Shown here: piece after piece, positions 24,184 to 31,212 of the stretch
How the letters are laid out: each line of letters starts with the position of its first letter
Position numbering within the stretch: position 1 is the first letter of the stretch
From: Candidatus Helarchaeota ASGARD archaeon Hel_GB_B
GTDB lineage: Archaea > Asgardarchaeota > Lokiarchaeia > Helarchaeales > HEL-GB-B
DNA length: 37,689 nt
Assembly (NCBI GenBank): GCA_005191425.1
Contig: SUPR01000028.1
Location: forward strand, 1-37,689
Reading direction: 5' to 3'
Program-made: the position numbers and the translations under genes
Notes under the pieces: generated by a model
Told to the model about the DNA's origin: nothing
Database searches by the model: none
Seen by the model: only the letters and a program-made list of their open reading frames with translations

Positions 24184-24636
24184 TTATTTTTTCTTACGTC
24201 TAGAAACACCTACTACGGCACCTTTTCTACCAGTTGTCCTTGTTCTTTGTCCACGAACTCTTAGCCCTAATGCATGTCTAATTCCGCGGTAACATTTAAT
24301 ACTTCTTAATCTATCAATGTCGGATTTGTGTATTAAGATTAAGTCAGACCCAATTATTTGAGTATTATGACCGTATTTGATATCTTTTTGTCTATTCATT
24401 ACAAATGGTGGAATAGGATAATTTTGAGGGTTTTTGATTATATCCTCAATTTTTTTAATATCACGATCTGATAAAAACCCCAGTCTAATATTAGGGTCAA
24501 TTTCAGCTAGCCTTAAAATGATATGGGCCATTCTAATATTTATTCCTTTAATTTTAGTCATGGCATAGCCGACTTTCTTTGAGCCATCTAAGTCAGTGCC
24601 TGCTACACGTATAATATGCCTATAATTTTCAGACAT
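24184..24636 (-). CDS. rps13: Ribosomal protein uS13
   Basis: A 150-residue archaeal uS13. It starts with RHIIRVAGTDLDGSKKVGYA, has the helix-two-turn-helix KIKGINIRMAHIILR, and ends with CYRGIRHALGLRVRGQRTRT and a Lys/Arg tail. It contacts tRNA and the large subunit at the head of the 30S. AGGAG lies 6 bases before the ATG. It is the first gene of S13-S4-S11. Confidence 0.96.
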   Translation of the reverse strand: MSENYRHIIRVAGTDLDGSKKVGYAMTKIKGINIRMAHIILRLAEIDPNIRLGFLSDRDIKKIEDIIKNPQNYPIPPFVMNRQKDIKYGHNTQIIGSDLILIHKSDIDRLRSIKCYRGIRHALGLRVRGQRTRTTGRKGAVVGVSRRKKK

Positions 24637-25044
24637 TGGTTTTCTCCTGAATAATTCATAAATTTTTTATGTCCAATATAAGGAGATATAATCAATTTCT
24701 TTTAAGTTATAAATTTTGTTTATTTTTAAATTAAAAAACATTTAACTTTTTTAAATTTATTAATGATTTGTAAATAATCTAATAAAGATGATATTTTAAA
24801 TTTTGGAAGTAATATAAAATTTTTGGGTTTAAATTAGAATATGAAACTTAAGGTCAAATTAAAGAGAGTAATAATATAATTTAAAAATTTTGTTCAGTCC
24901 GAATTTAAATTTAGTATTATTTTAGGGCATATAAAGAAATTAAATAAAATTTAAATTACTTGATAATGGTTTTACATGAAATAATAAAATAGGGTACATT
25001 AGGCTAAACAATTTTAACCTAAAAATTAGACTTTATAAGGTCTG
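24637..25044. other. Intergenic region between the S13 operon and a GTPase gene
   Basis: About 408 bases of A/T-rich DNA with no coding frame of useful length and no RNA fold. It holds the S13 promoter (listed) and, toward 25044, the end of the minus-strand GTPase transcript; a T-rich run that could stop that transcript lies near 24960-25020 when read on the minus strand. Confidence 0.45.
24706..24717 (-). promoter_or_regulatory. Possible TATA box of the S13-S4-S11 operon
   Basis: The minus strand reads AAAATTTATAAC about 75 bases before the S13 ATG. A start 25 bases downstream leaves a leader of around 45 bases with the AGGAG site. It is the best A/T element in the spacer, but not the only one. 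Confidence 0.35.
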
Positions 25045-25575
25045 TTATTTTACTATTTTATTTGTCATTAAACGTGCTAGATAAATAAAAGCTTCTAATA
25101 CATTTGTGCCATCAGCGGCAGAAGTTTCAAAAAATTTTGCATTTACTTTTTCTGCCATTTCTTTTATTTCTTCAGTAGATTTTTTTCTAATTTCAGTGAG
25201 GTCAATTTTATTAGCAATTAAAACGCGGGGAATATCGCCGGAGTATTTGAGTAAGTCATCAAACCAATGTGGAATATTATTAAATGTTTCAGGTCTTGTG
25301 ACATCAAATACAAGTATAGCAGATGAAGCACCTTGATAATACAAATGGCGGACATCTTTCCATTTACTTTGTCCAGCTATGTCCCACATTAACAAGCGGA
25401 TATTATCGCCATTTTCCTGAATTTCCTTTATCACAATATTAGTGCCCAAGGTAGGTTTGTATTCTTTAATAAATTTTTGTTCTGCAAAACGATTAATTAG
25501 TGATGTTTTACCAACTGCGCCATCACCAATAACTACGACTTTGAATACATATCTATGTTTTGATTTTTCATCCAT
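25045..25575 (-). CDS. Ras/Rab-type small GTPase
   Basis: A 176-residue G domain of the Ras superfamily with every motif: G1 GDGAVGKTS (K23), switch I with KPTLG (T42), G3 WDIAGQ (64-69), G4 NKID (122-125), G5 TSA (151-153). The Gln after AG is kept, so normal hydrolysis is expected. It has no C-terminal Cys, so it is not prenylated like eukaryotic Rab proteins. I prefer the ATG at 25575, which follows GGAGTG at about 11 bases; a GTG 12 bases earlier overlaps the V4R stop codon. It is the second gene of a two-gene unit with the V4R protein, which may be its partner or regulator. Confidence 0.93.
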   Translation of the reverse strand: MDEKSKHRYVFKVVVIGDGAVGKTSLINRFAEQKFIKEYKPTLGTNIVIKEIQENGDNIRLLMWDIAGQSKWKDVRHLYYQGASSAILVFDVTRPETFNNIPHWFDDLLKYSGDIPRVLIANKIDLTEIRKKSTEEIKEMAEKVNAKFFETSAADGTNVLEAFIYLARLMTNKIVK

Positions 25576-25583
25576 ATTTATAA

Positions 25584-26183
25584 TCACTCCTTTAGATATT
25601 CCTTTACATCAAGTTTATATTTTTTAACAATTCTAAATTCACAACATTTATCTCCCAATGCAATACATTTGTCTTCTATTACATCATATTTTTCTCCTGT
25701 TTCGGATTCTTTAATTTTACTTAAAGCACCACCGATAATATGACAAATAGGTTTTCCAGACATTGATTTAAGTCCATAACAAATTGGGCATTCATAGACG
25801 TCCACTATTTCTAAATCATCTTTCTTAATTAAATCCCATTTGCCTCCAATCCAGTTTTCCAATTTTTTAATCATTACATCTAAAGATAGCCCAAAAGGAG
25901 ATAAGTATATCAACCATTTTCGCCCTGCTTCATATAAAATGGCAGAAGTACCAAACCCAAGTAGGACAAACATAGAATTAATTAAAGAATGAAAAATATT
26001 ATAATCAATTTTCTCGTCCATTGAAATTTCATCAGGGGTGTGAGTATGAATATATTTATCTAATTTTGCATATCTCAAAACACTATTTTTACCATCTTGT
26101 CCCATTATATCATTTAATGCCGTAAGTAAAGCATAAAAAACATTCATTGATATCTCTTTTTTCTCCATTGGATTTAAAGTCAT
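25584..26183 (-). CDS. V4R-domain protein (TRAPP/Bet3-related fold), paired with a small GTPase
   Basis: A 199-residue protein. The C-terminal half is a V4R (4-vinyl reductase) domain: the helical GFGTSAILYEAGRKW start, strand/helix ECPICYGLKSMSG, PICHIIGGALSKI, and ending VIEDKCIALGDKCCEFRIV with the typical Cys pairs (C132, C135, C147, C173, C180, C181). V4R domains share their fold with TRAPP Bet3 subunits, which are exchange factors for Rab GTPases in eukaryotes. The N-terminal 70 residues are helical and not recognised. GGAGTTAG precedes the ATG. The gene lies directly upstream of a Rab-like GTPase with 8 bases between (or overlapping by 3), so a GTPase-V4R working pair is a plausible inference. 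Confidence 0.8.
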   Translation of the reverse strand: MTLNPMEKKEISMNVFYALLTALNDIMGQDGKNSVLRYAKLDKYIHTHTPDEISMDEKIDYNIFHSLINSMFVLLGFGTSAILYEAGRKWLIYLSPFGLSLDVMIKKLENWIGGKWDLIKKDDLEIVDVYECPICYGLKSMSGKPICHIIGGALSKIKESETGEKYDVIEDKCIALGDKCCEFRIVKKYKLDVKEYLKE

Positions 26184-26375
26184 TAGGCTAACTCCGTCAA
26201 ATATTTTTGATATTTACTTAATGCTCATTTAATTTTTAATATTTTTTCATTCCTTAAGATTTCTGGAATTAATGTTTAATAATTTAGTAGATTATTATAA
26301 AAATAATTATAAATAATCTATCTAGAATTGTTTAAACATAAAAATATAAGAACGCATAATTGGACGGAATTAAAA

Positions 26376-26651
26376 TTGGTCAAAATTTGTAATTTTTGTA
26401 AAAATAAAGCCAAACTTGAATGTCAATTTCATAAGAAAATTGCATGTAGAGATCATGCGCTTAAATGTCCTTATTGTCAAAATGTTGTATGTATAGATTG
26501 TTTTAAAGAGAAAAATTATAGACCTATTTGTCCAGTTTGTAAAAAGGAATTATTAATTTGTCCAAATTGTCTTAAAAATGGTTTGATTTCTCGTTTACAG
26601 CAAGGTACTAATGTTTGTAAAATTTGTGGTTATTCAATCTCATCTAAATAA
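26376..26651 (+). CDS. Small multi-zinc-finger protein
   Basis: A 91-residue protein with 14 Cys in about 80 residues. CxxC pairs are at 5/8, 31/34, 39/42, 52/55, 62/65 and 81/84, plus single Cys at 16 and 24 with nearby His19 and His27. The first part (CNFC...C..H....C..H...CPYC) has a B-box or AN1-like spacing; the last part is a zinc ribbon ending ICGYSISS. At least three zinc sites are likely. No enzymatic motif is present; binding of protein or nucleic acid is likely, and a RING-like ligase role cannot be excluded. The start is uncertain: a TTG at 26376 after GGA is used here; a TTG at 26328 would add 16 residues. It lies between the V4R and roadblock-GTPase genes. Confidence 0.6.
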   Translation: MVKICNFCKNKAKLECQFHKKIACRDHALKCPYCQNVVCIDCFKEKNYRPICPVCKKELLICPNCLKNGLISRLQQGTNVCKICGYSISSK

Positions 26652-26707
26652 AAATTAAATAGTAAAAATTCTTATTTCAATTTGAATTTATTATAAAAGT
26701 GATGATA

Positions 26708-27655
26708 ATGTTAAAAATAGATCTTAGTTTGGTAAATAAGGTATTAGAGAATCTGATAAATGCATTAACATCAATTCAAGCAGCAATGATTTTCGATAAT
26801 AAGGGAAATTTATTAACATCAATGATGAATAGTACACTTGATGAAGAGGAAATTGGTGGTACTACATCATTAATTTCGTTTATTTCCGATAAAATAAAGA
26901 TCGATTTCGAGACAGGATTATTTCAAAATTCATCTTTAAGTACTGATTATAGAAAGTTTATTTTCAGACAGATTGATGACCTTATTCTTGTCCTAATTTG
27001 TGATTTGAAATCGGATTTGAACATTATAAATCCTTATTCTGATTATGTAGCTACTAAAATTTTAAAAATAAATAAAAATGTTCAAATTGACCCGTCTGTC
27101 CCGACTTTGGGAAAAATAGAAAGGCCTAAAAGAAAACCTAAGAACGAATATGTGTTTAAAATACTTATATTGGGGGATGCTGGTGTTGGTAAAACTACAA
27201 CAACTGTGCGATTTGCCCAAGCATTATTTACCTCAGAATACAAACCTACATTAGGAGTAAATATTGTAAGAAATGAGTTTTGGATGAATGATACGGATTT
27301 AATTCATTTTTCTATCTGGGACTTAGCTGGACAAGATAGGTGGGCTAGTATGAGAGGAATATATTATTCGGGTGCACAAGGTGCTTTATTATTATTTGAC
27401 ACCACAAGATTAGATTCTTTTAGAAATCTTGATAAATGGATTAAAGAAATAAATACAAATACAATTAATATACCAGTAGTGTTAGTTGGAAATAAAATAG
27501 ACCTTAAAGATTTAAGAAAAGTATCAAAAGAAGAGGGAATTAGAAAAGCCCAGGAATATGGTTATCGATATATTGAAACTTCAGCTAAAACTTCGGAAAA
27601 TATTAAGGAAACTTTTAAATTACTTGTAAAGGATATGATTAAGGGTAAAATATAA
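26708..27655 (+). CDS. Roadblock/LC7-like domain fused to a Rab-type GTPase
   Basis: A 315-residue two-domain protein. Residues 1-120 have a roadblock/LC7 pattern: the helix VNKVLENLINALTSIQA, strand AMIFDNKGNLLTSMM, the EEEIGG turn, helix, then FIFRQIDDLILVLICD. A basic linker (about 135-147) leads to a complete small GTPase: GDAGVGKTT (K162), KPTLG, WDLAGQ (204-209), NKID (262-265), TSAK (291-294). In eukaryotes roadblock proteins bind Rag-type GTPases, and in bacteria MglB regulates MglA; here the two are one chain with the roadblock domain first. There is no lipid-anchor Cys at the C-terminus. The start at ATG 26708 follows GTGAT; ATG 26702 is nearly equal. Confidence 0.9.
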   Translation: MLKIDLSLVNKVLENLINALTSIQAAMIFDNKGNLLTSMMNSTLDEEEIGGTTSLISFISDKIKIDFETGLFQNSSLSTDYRKFIFRQIDDLILVLICDLKSDLNIINPYSDYVATKILKINKNVQIDPSVPTLGKIERPKRKPKNEYVFKILILGDAGVGKTTTTVRFAQALFTSEYKPTLGVNIVRNEFWMNDTDLIHFSIWDLAGQDRWASMRGIYYSGAQGALLLFDTTRLDSFRNLDKWIKEINTNTINIPVVLVGNKIDLKDLRKVSKEEGIRKAQEYGYRYIETSAKTSENIKETFKLLVKDMIKGKI

Positions 27656-27800
27656 AGTAATAAATATTTTTATTCTATGATAATGAACCTATGGCTATTA
27701 GATTCTATTAGATTTTTAAATTAAACAACCAATAATTTGAAAAATAAGAAAAATCATTTTTGTTATTTAATTATATATTGAAATTTTAAGATTGGTGAAA

Positions 27801-28796
27801 ATGGGATTAAAATTAGGAGTTTTAATAAATCCTTCTATAGAATTAAATCATTTTGATTTATTAAAATTTAAGACGTTGGTTATTGATGGCTATGATTTTC
27901 TTTATAATGCATTAACAAGAATAAAGCGGCAAGATAAAATTCTTTATAATGATAAAGGAGAACCAATTTCGCACTATTTATATTTATTAGATTTTATAAT
28001 AAATTTATTAGAGAGGAAAGTTCGTCCAATTTTCATTTTTGATAATATAAATGCGCTAAATTATAATATTAGAGTAAAAGATAAAATAGAAAAAATTGTA
28101 GAAATATTAAATAAACAAAAATCAAAAGATAAAACTCAAAAAATGAATACTAATAATATGTTAAATAATAGATCAATAAATGAAAATTATGTAAATTTCA
28201 TTGATAATATTTCGACTTTAATAAAATTTCTTGGAATTAACACGGTCATATCCCCTACTAATATTTTTCAAGCCTGTAAAAAATTAATTAGCGAAAAAAA
28301 AGCCGCAGGTATAATTACAAATGATTATAATTGCCTTTTATTTGGTATCCATGAAATGTATAGAAAATTAAATTTTGAAAATGATACTTTACAGCGAATT
28401 TTGCTCCAAAATGTATTAAATTCAAATAAAATAAATTTTGATCAATTTCTGGCGATTAATTTAATTATGGGCAATGATTATTTTTCTAATAAAAATTCAA
28501 AATCATATGGAGTTAAAACAAGTTTAAAGTTAATAAAAGAATTTGGTACCTTAGAAAATTTAATCAAACATGGTATAATTAATGAACACGATTTTCAAGA
28601 ATTTAAAAATTTCTTTATTACTCCTGATTCATTGACCTTGTCTCCAGAACCATCTAATCTTAATAGATTTAAAGCAAAAGAATATTTATTAAAAATAGGT
28701 CTATCTCAAGAAAGTTTTGAACAAAATTTGGACAGATTAGCTAAAGCTTATAGGAATTTAACTTTTAAACAAACATTTATTGACCAATTTTTATAA
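27801..28796 (+). CDS. FEN1/XPG-family nuclease homologue with missing catalytic residues
   Basis: A 331-residue protein with the FEN1 layout: an N-terminal region with VIDGYDFLYNAL (D29), GEPISH, IFDN (D81), an internal region with SPTNIFQAC and TNDYNCLLFG, the IMGNDYF segment (D226), and a GVKTSLKLIKEFGTLENL helix-two-turn-helix. Compared with FEN1, D34, D86, D179 and D233 are kept, but E158 and E160 are Asn154 and Phe156, and D181 is Asn177. Metal binding should be weak, so it is likely a non-cleaving or altered nuclease. The last residues, QTFIDQFL, fit a PCNA-binding PIP box. The ATG at 27801 gives Met-Gly, as FEN1 needs, and has GGTGA upstream. A normal FEN1 is presumably elsewhere. Confidence 0.8.
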   Translation: MGLKLGVLINPSIELNHFDLLKFKTLVIDGYDFLYNALTRIKRQDKILYNDKGEPISHYLYLLDFIINLLERKVRPIFIFDNINALNYNIRVKDKIEKIVEILNKQKSKDKTQKMNTNNMLNNRSINENYVNFIDNISTLIKFLGINTVISPTNIFQACKKLISEKKAAGIITNDYNCLLFGIHEMYRKLNFENDTLQRILLQNVLNSNKINFDQFLAINLIMGNDYFSNKNSKSYGVKTSLKLIKEFGTLENLIKHGIINEHDFQEFKNFFITPDSLTLSPEPSNLNRFKAKEYLLKIGLSQESFEQNLDRLAKAYRNLTFKQTFIDQFL

Positions 28797-28825
28797 AAAA
28801 GATAAGATTTATTATTTAAAGAAAT

Positions 28826-28838
28826 AAAAAATAGAAAA
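28826..28838 (-). terminator. U-tract terminator after tRNA-Ser
   Basis: Directly after the 3' end of the tRNA the minus strand has TTTT and TTTTTT runs (28835-28838 and 28826-28831), the usual archaeal termination signal. It also separates the transcript from the convergent FEN1-like gene. Confidence 0.55.
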
Positions 28839-28938
28839 CGCCGGGAGTGAGATTCGAACTCACGCGACACAGAGTGTCACAGACTATCATGACTCATATA
28901 CTCAAGGCCTGCGCCGTAATCCGCTTGGCTATCCCGGC
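28839..28938 (-). tRNA. tRNA-Ser (anticodon UGA) with a probable intron
   Basis: A type II tRNA. The acceptor stem GCCGGGA pairs with TCCCGGC (28840-28846), the discriminator base is G (typical of Ser, not Leu), the T arm is GTGAG-TTCGAAT-CTCAC, and the variable arm forms GACAC-TCT-GTGTC. The anticodon stem CAGGC pairs with GTCTG, leaving a 22-base loop in place of 7. Removing 15 bases after position 37 leaves a standard loop CTTGAGA with anticodon TGA (28902-28904). The mature length is then 85 bases. CCA is not encoded. It converges with the FEN1-like gene and is followed by U-tracts. Confidence 0.9.
28886..28900 (-). other. Putative tRNA intron, 15 bases, at position 37/38
   Basis: The excess of the anticodon loop sits at the canonical archaeal intron place. 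The intron sequence contains a small self-complementary segment (ATGA, G, TCAT), which would help form the bulge-helix-bulge shape cut by the splicing endonuclease. The exact ends are inferred from the required 7-base loop. Confidence 0.6.
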
Positions 28939-28961
28939 TTTTTTAAATAATATTAAGCGCC

Positions 28962-28970
28962 ATATTTATA
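28962..28970 (-). promoter_or_regulatory. TATA box of the tRNA-Ser gene
   Basis: TATAAATAT on the minus strand, centred about 28 bases upstream of the mature 5' end of the tRNA. This is the normal spacing for archaeal stable RNA promoters whose transcripts start near the mature end. Confidence 0.6.
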
Positions 28971-29094
28971 GATCTTAAATTTTATTTACGATCAAATTAA
29001 TTAAAATAGGTTGTATTATTTAAGAATAATTATTTAAATATTTTATTTGATTAACAAATAATTTTAATTTCTAAATGTAATATAAAGAATAAAA

Positions 29095-29523
29095 ATGAAC
29101 GACGGCTATAAATTTTTGGATCATAAAAGTGATGTCTATATAGAGGCATGTGGAAGGTCATTACAAGAGGCTTTTGAACAAGCAGGACGTGCGGTTTTTG
29201 ATACTATGACAGACATTAGTAAAATTGAATTCAAAACAATGCATAAAATATCAATTCAATCAGAAGATCTAAAATCACTATTATATGATTATTTAGACGA
29301 GCTTTTATTTATTTTTGATACTGAAATGTTATTGTTTAAAGAATTTAAAATTGAAATAGAGAATAAAAATGGATCGTATTTCTTGCATGGCGTTTTAAAA
29401 GGTGAGAAGTATAACCCAGATAAACATATTTCAAAAGTAGGTATTAAAGCAGCAACTTATAGTTTAATGGAAATAATTACAGACAAAAACAAATTTTGCT
29501 TGCGATTCGTCATGGACATTTAA
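29095..29523 (+). CDS. Archease, RtcB ligase activator
   Basis: A 142-residue archease. The family signature is seen: the FLDHKSDVYIEACG start (H10, D13; usual form HTAD), ALxxAxxAhFDTMTD, a LLYDYLDELLFIFDTE helix, the FHGVLKGE-like strand, HISKVGIKAATYSLM, and the end FVMDI with the metal-binding Asp (D141). It speeds RtcB guanylylation and turnover in tRNA splicing. RtcB itself is 1.7 kb away on the other strand, and the intron-containing tRNA-Ser lies next door. No ribosome-binding site precedes the ATG, so the mRNA may be leaderless. Confidence 0.9.
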   Translation: MNDGYKFLDHKSDVYIEACGRSLQEAFEQAGRAVFDTMTDISKIEFKTMHKISIQSEDLKSLLYDYLDELLFIFDTEMLLFKEFKIEIENKNGSYFLHGVLKGEKYNPDKHISKVGIKAATYSLMEIITDKNKFCLRFVMDI

Positions 29524-29539
29524 ATAAAAAAGTAATTTA

Positions 29540-29818
29540 CTAACTTATTAAAATTCCATCATTCAATGCTTTTGTCATTGTATTTTCCCATTTAACAGCA
29601 AGATCAGTTAATAAACTATCAATAGTATCTTTATAAGAAGGGTTATTTTTTCCAAACTCCGTTAATAAGTTCCAAATTTTAAGCCGATAATATTTTTTAC
29701 GGAAATCAGCTTTTTTAATAGTATTTTTGATATTATTAATAATTGTTAAATCACTATCTTTAATTTCATCTTCAATTATTTTAATAAAAGTTTCAATTAT
29801 TTCTCTTGTTGTCTGCAT
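29540..29818 (-). CDS. Small hypothetical helical protein
   Basis: With the ATG at 29818 the product has 92 residues and begins MQTTREIIETFIKII. A longer frame reaching 29899 would add a hydrophobic leader with no ribosome-binding site and approaches the neighbouring divergent gene, so I prefer the shorter form. It is predicted all-helical and highly charged, with Lys/Asp/Asn-rich amphipathic stretches (KKADFRKKYYRLKIWNLLTE). No family is recognised. It is convergent with archease (16 bases between stops) and divergent from the roadblock protein. The gene may be real, but is supported only by its length and composition. Confidence 0.45.
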   Translation of the reverse strand: MQTTREIIETFIKIIEDEIKDSDLTIINNIKNTIKKADFRKKYYRLKIWNLLTEFGKNNPSYKDTIDSLLTDLAVKWENTMTKALNDGILIS

Positions 29819-29935
29819 TTTTATTTTTCTCTCATTTAGTTTGTTAGAACAAATTTGAAAAATAATATGAACAATAATTAAAAAATTTAATGATGACATT
29901 TTTCAATGTTAATTGAAAAAGAAATGTGAAACTGT

Positions 29936-30376
29936 ATGAATAAAAAAATCGAACCAATGAATGAAATATTAAGAGATCTTGTAAAAACAACTCATATATT
30001 TCAAGCTGTAATAGTTGATCAAAATGGTTTACCAATTGCCTCGTGGAATGAAAAAAGTGGAAAAATAGAAAATGAATTAGAGAATAAAATATCAGCTATT
30101 GGTGCTAGCGTTTTTCTTTTATCAGAAAAAACTTCAGAAATTTTTGATCTAGGATTAATGGAGCAAATGATTATAAAGAATAAAAAAGGAAAAATTGTTA
30201 TTAAAAATATTAATAGCCAAGCATTAATCATTTGTGTAATGGAAAAGAAAGGTAGCGAAGCTTTAACCATGTTGAAGTTGAAAAATACGTGTGAAAAATT
30301 GAAAAAATTTGAAATATTAAATAGAAAAATTGATAATACACCTAAATCAGATATTTTCATTCCAAATATAGATTAG
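29936..30376 (+). CDS. Stand-alone roadblock/LC7-domain protein
   Basis: A 146-residue protein in the roadblock/LC7 (MglB-like) pattern: N-terminal helix MNEILRDLVKTTHIFQAVIV, the strand IVDQNGLPIASWN, a helix with ENKISAIGASVFLLSEKTSE, a strand pair QMIIKNKKGKIVIKNIN, and ALIICVMEKK, then a last helix TMLKLKNTCEKL. Such proteins dimerise and bind small GTPases or sit at lysosome-like surfaces in eukaryotes. A GTGA sequence precedes the ATG. It lies some 2.3 kb from the roadblock-GTPase fusion gene on the same strand; an interaction between them is possible but not shown. The deacetylase gene follows by 49 bases. Confidence 0.8.
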   Translation: MNKKIEPMNEILRDLVKTTHIFQAVIVDQNGLPIASWNEKSGKIENELENKISAIGASVFLLSEKTSEIFDLGLMEQMIIKNKKGKIVIKNINSQALIICVMEKKGSEALTMLKLKNTCEKLKKFEILNRKIDNTPKSDIFIPNID

Positions 30377-30425
30377 ATTAAAAAAATCAATTTGTTTTAG
30401 AATTAAAAAACATTGGAGAATATTC

Positions 30426-31178
30426 ATGAAAATTGCGATAACTGTAGATGTAGAACCCGACCCAATAAAAGATTCATTTTTTGGAGTAAAATATGGGCTC
30501 CCCAAGATATTAAAAATTTTTGATGAAACAAAAATTCATGCCACATTTTTTATTACAGGAGAAATTGCGGAAAAATTTCCAGATCTAGTGAGAAATTTAA
30601 ACAAAAAACATGAGATCGGAATGCACGGGATATATAAACACGAGAGATTAAGAAAAGTTGATGATAGAATAATTAATGAAATTATCGAAATAAAAAACAA
30701 TATTGAATCAATAATACAAACGCCAATTTATGGTTTTAGGGCACCATTTCTTGATATTGATGCAAGACTTCTTGTAAAATTAAAAGATTTAGGCTTCAAA
30801 TATGATTCATCCCTTGGTCTTTTTAGATTTAATCAAATTAGGATGGAGAAATTCCTTGAAAAAGGTTTTGAATTTAAAGTATTATTTCCAAATGTATTTT
30901 TTAGATTTCCAATGGGACTTAAAGCTTTTCAAATTTTTTATAGTTTAAACCGGGTCAAGTTAGCAATTTTTTATTTACACCCGTGGGAAGCAATTAATGT
31001 GCGATATCTTTTAAAAAAATATAAAATGTACCAGTCTACTTTTGATAAGATTTTCAGAATAGATAGGTGGCTTAATACTGGGACAGAATTTTTAAAACGA
31101 TTAAAAAAGTTCATTATTTTCTTCAAAAATAAAGATTTTGAGATTAATACTTTAAAGAATTACTCAAAAATAAAATAA
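30426..31178 (+). CDS. Polysaccharide deacetylase-family (NodB-like) protein
   Basis: A 250-residue NodB-fold protein. Motif 1 is TVDVEPD (D8, D12), motif 2 is HEIGMHGIYKHERL (H67 and H72 as metal ligands), motif 3 is YGFRAPFLD (R105), and a later FYLHPWE supplies the last His. This matches the archaeal/PIG-L-like exopolysaccharide deacetylase subgroup rather than chitin deacetylases. It would remove N-acetyl groups from an envelope sugar or precursor. No signal peptide is seen, so it acts in the cytoplasm or on the inner membrane face. The C-terminal 60 residues are basic with several aromatic residues. Confidence 0.82.
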   Translation: MKIAITVDVEPDPIKDSFFGVKYGLPKILKIFDETKIHATFFITGEIAEKFPDLVRNLNKKHEIGMHGIYKHERLRKVDDRIINEIIEIKNNIESIIQTPIYGFRAPFLDIDARLLVKLKDLGFKYDSSLGLFRFNQIRMEKFLEKGFEFKVLFPNVFFRFPMGLKAFQIFYSLNRVKLAIFYLHPWEAINVRYLLKKYKMYQSTFDKIFRIDRWLNTGTEFLKRLKKFIIFFKNKDFEINTLKNYSKIK

Positions 31179-31212
31179 AAATAGAAAAAATAATGATAAA
31201 AAATAAAAATTT

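Noticed and set aside
28882..28906. tRNA-Leu with a GAG anticodon as an alternative reading of the tRNA
   Set aside because: The stem CAGGC/GTCTG sets the loop so that TGA occupies the anticodon positions, and the discriminator base is G, as in Ser, not A as in Leu.
29884..29936. A box C/D guide RNA beginning at a TGATGA sequence before the roadblock gene
   Set aside because: No CTGA box lies at a suitable distance and no D'/C' pair is visible, so the match is chance.
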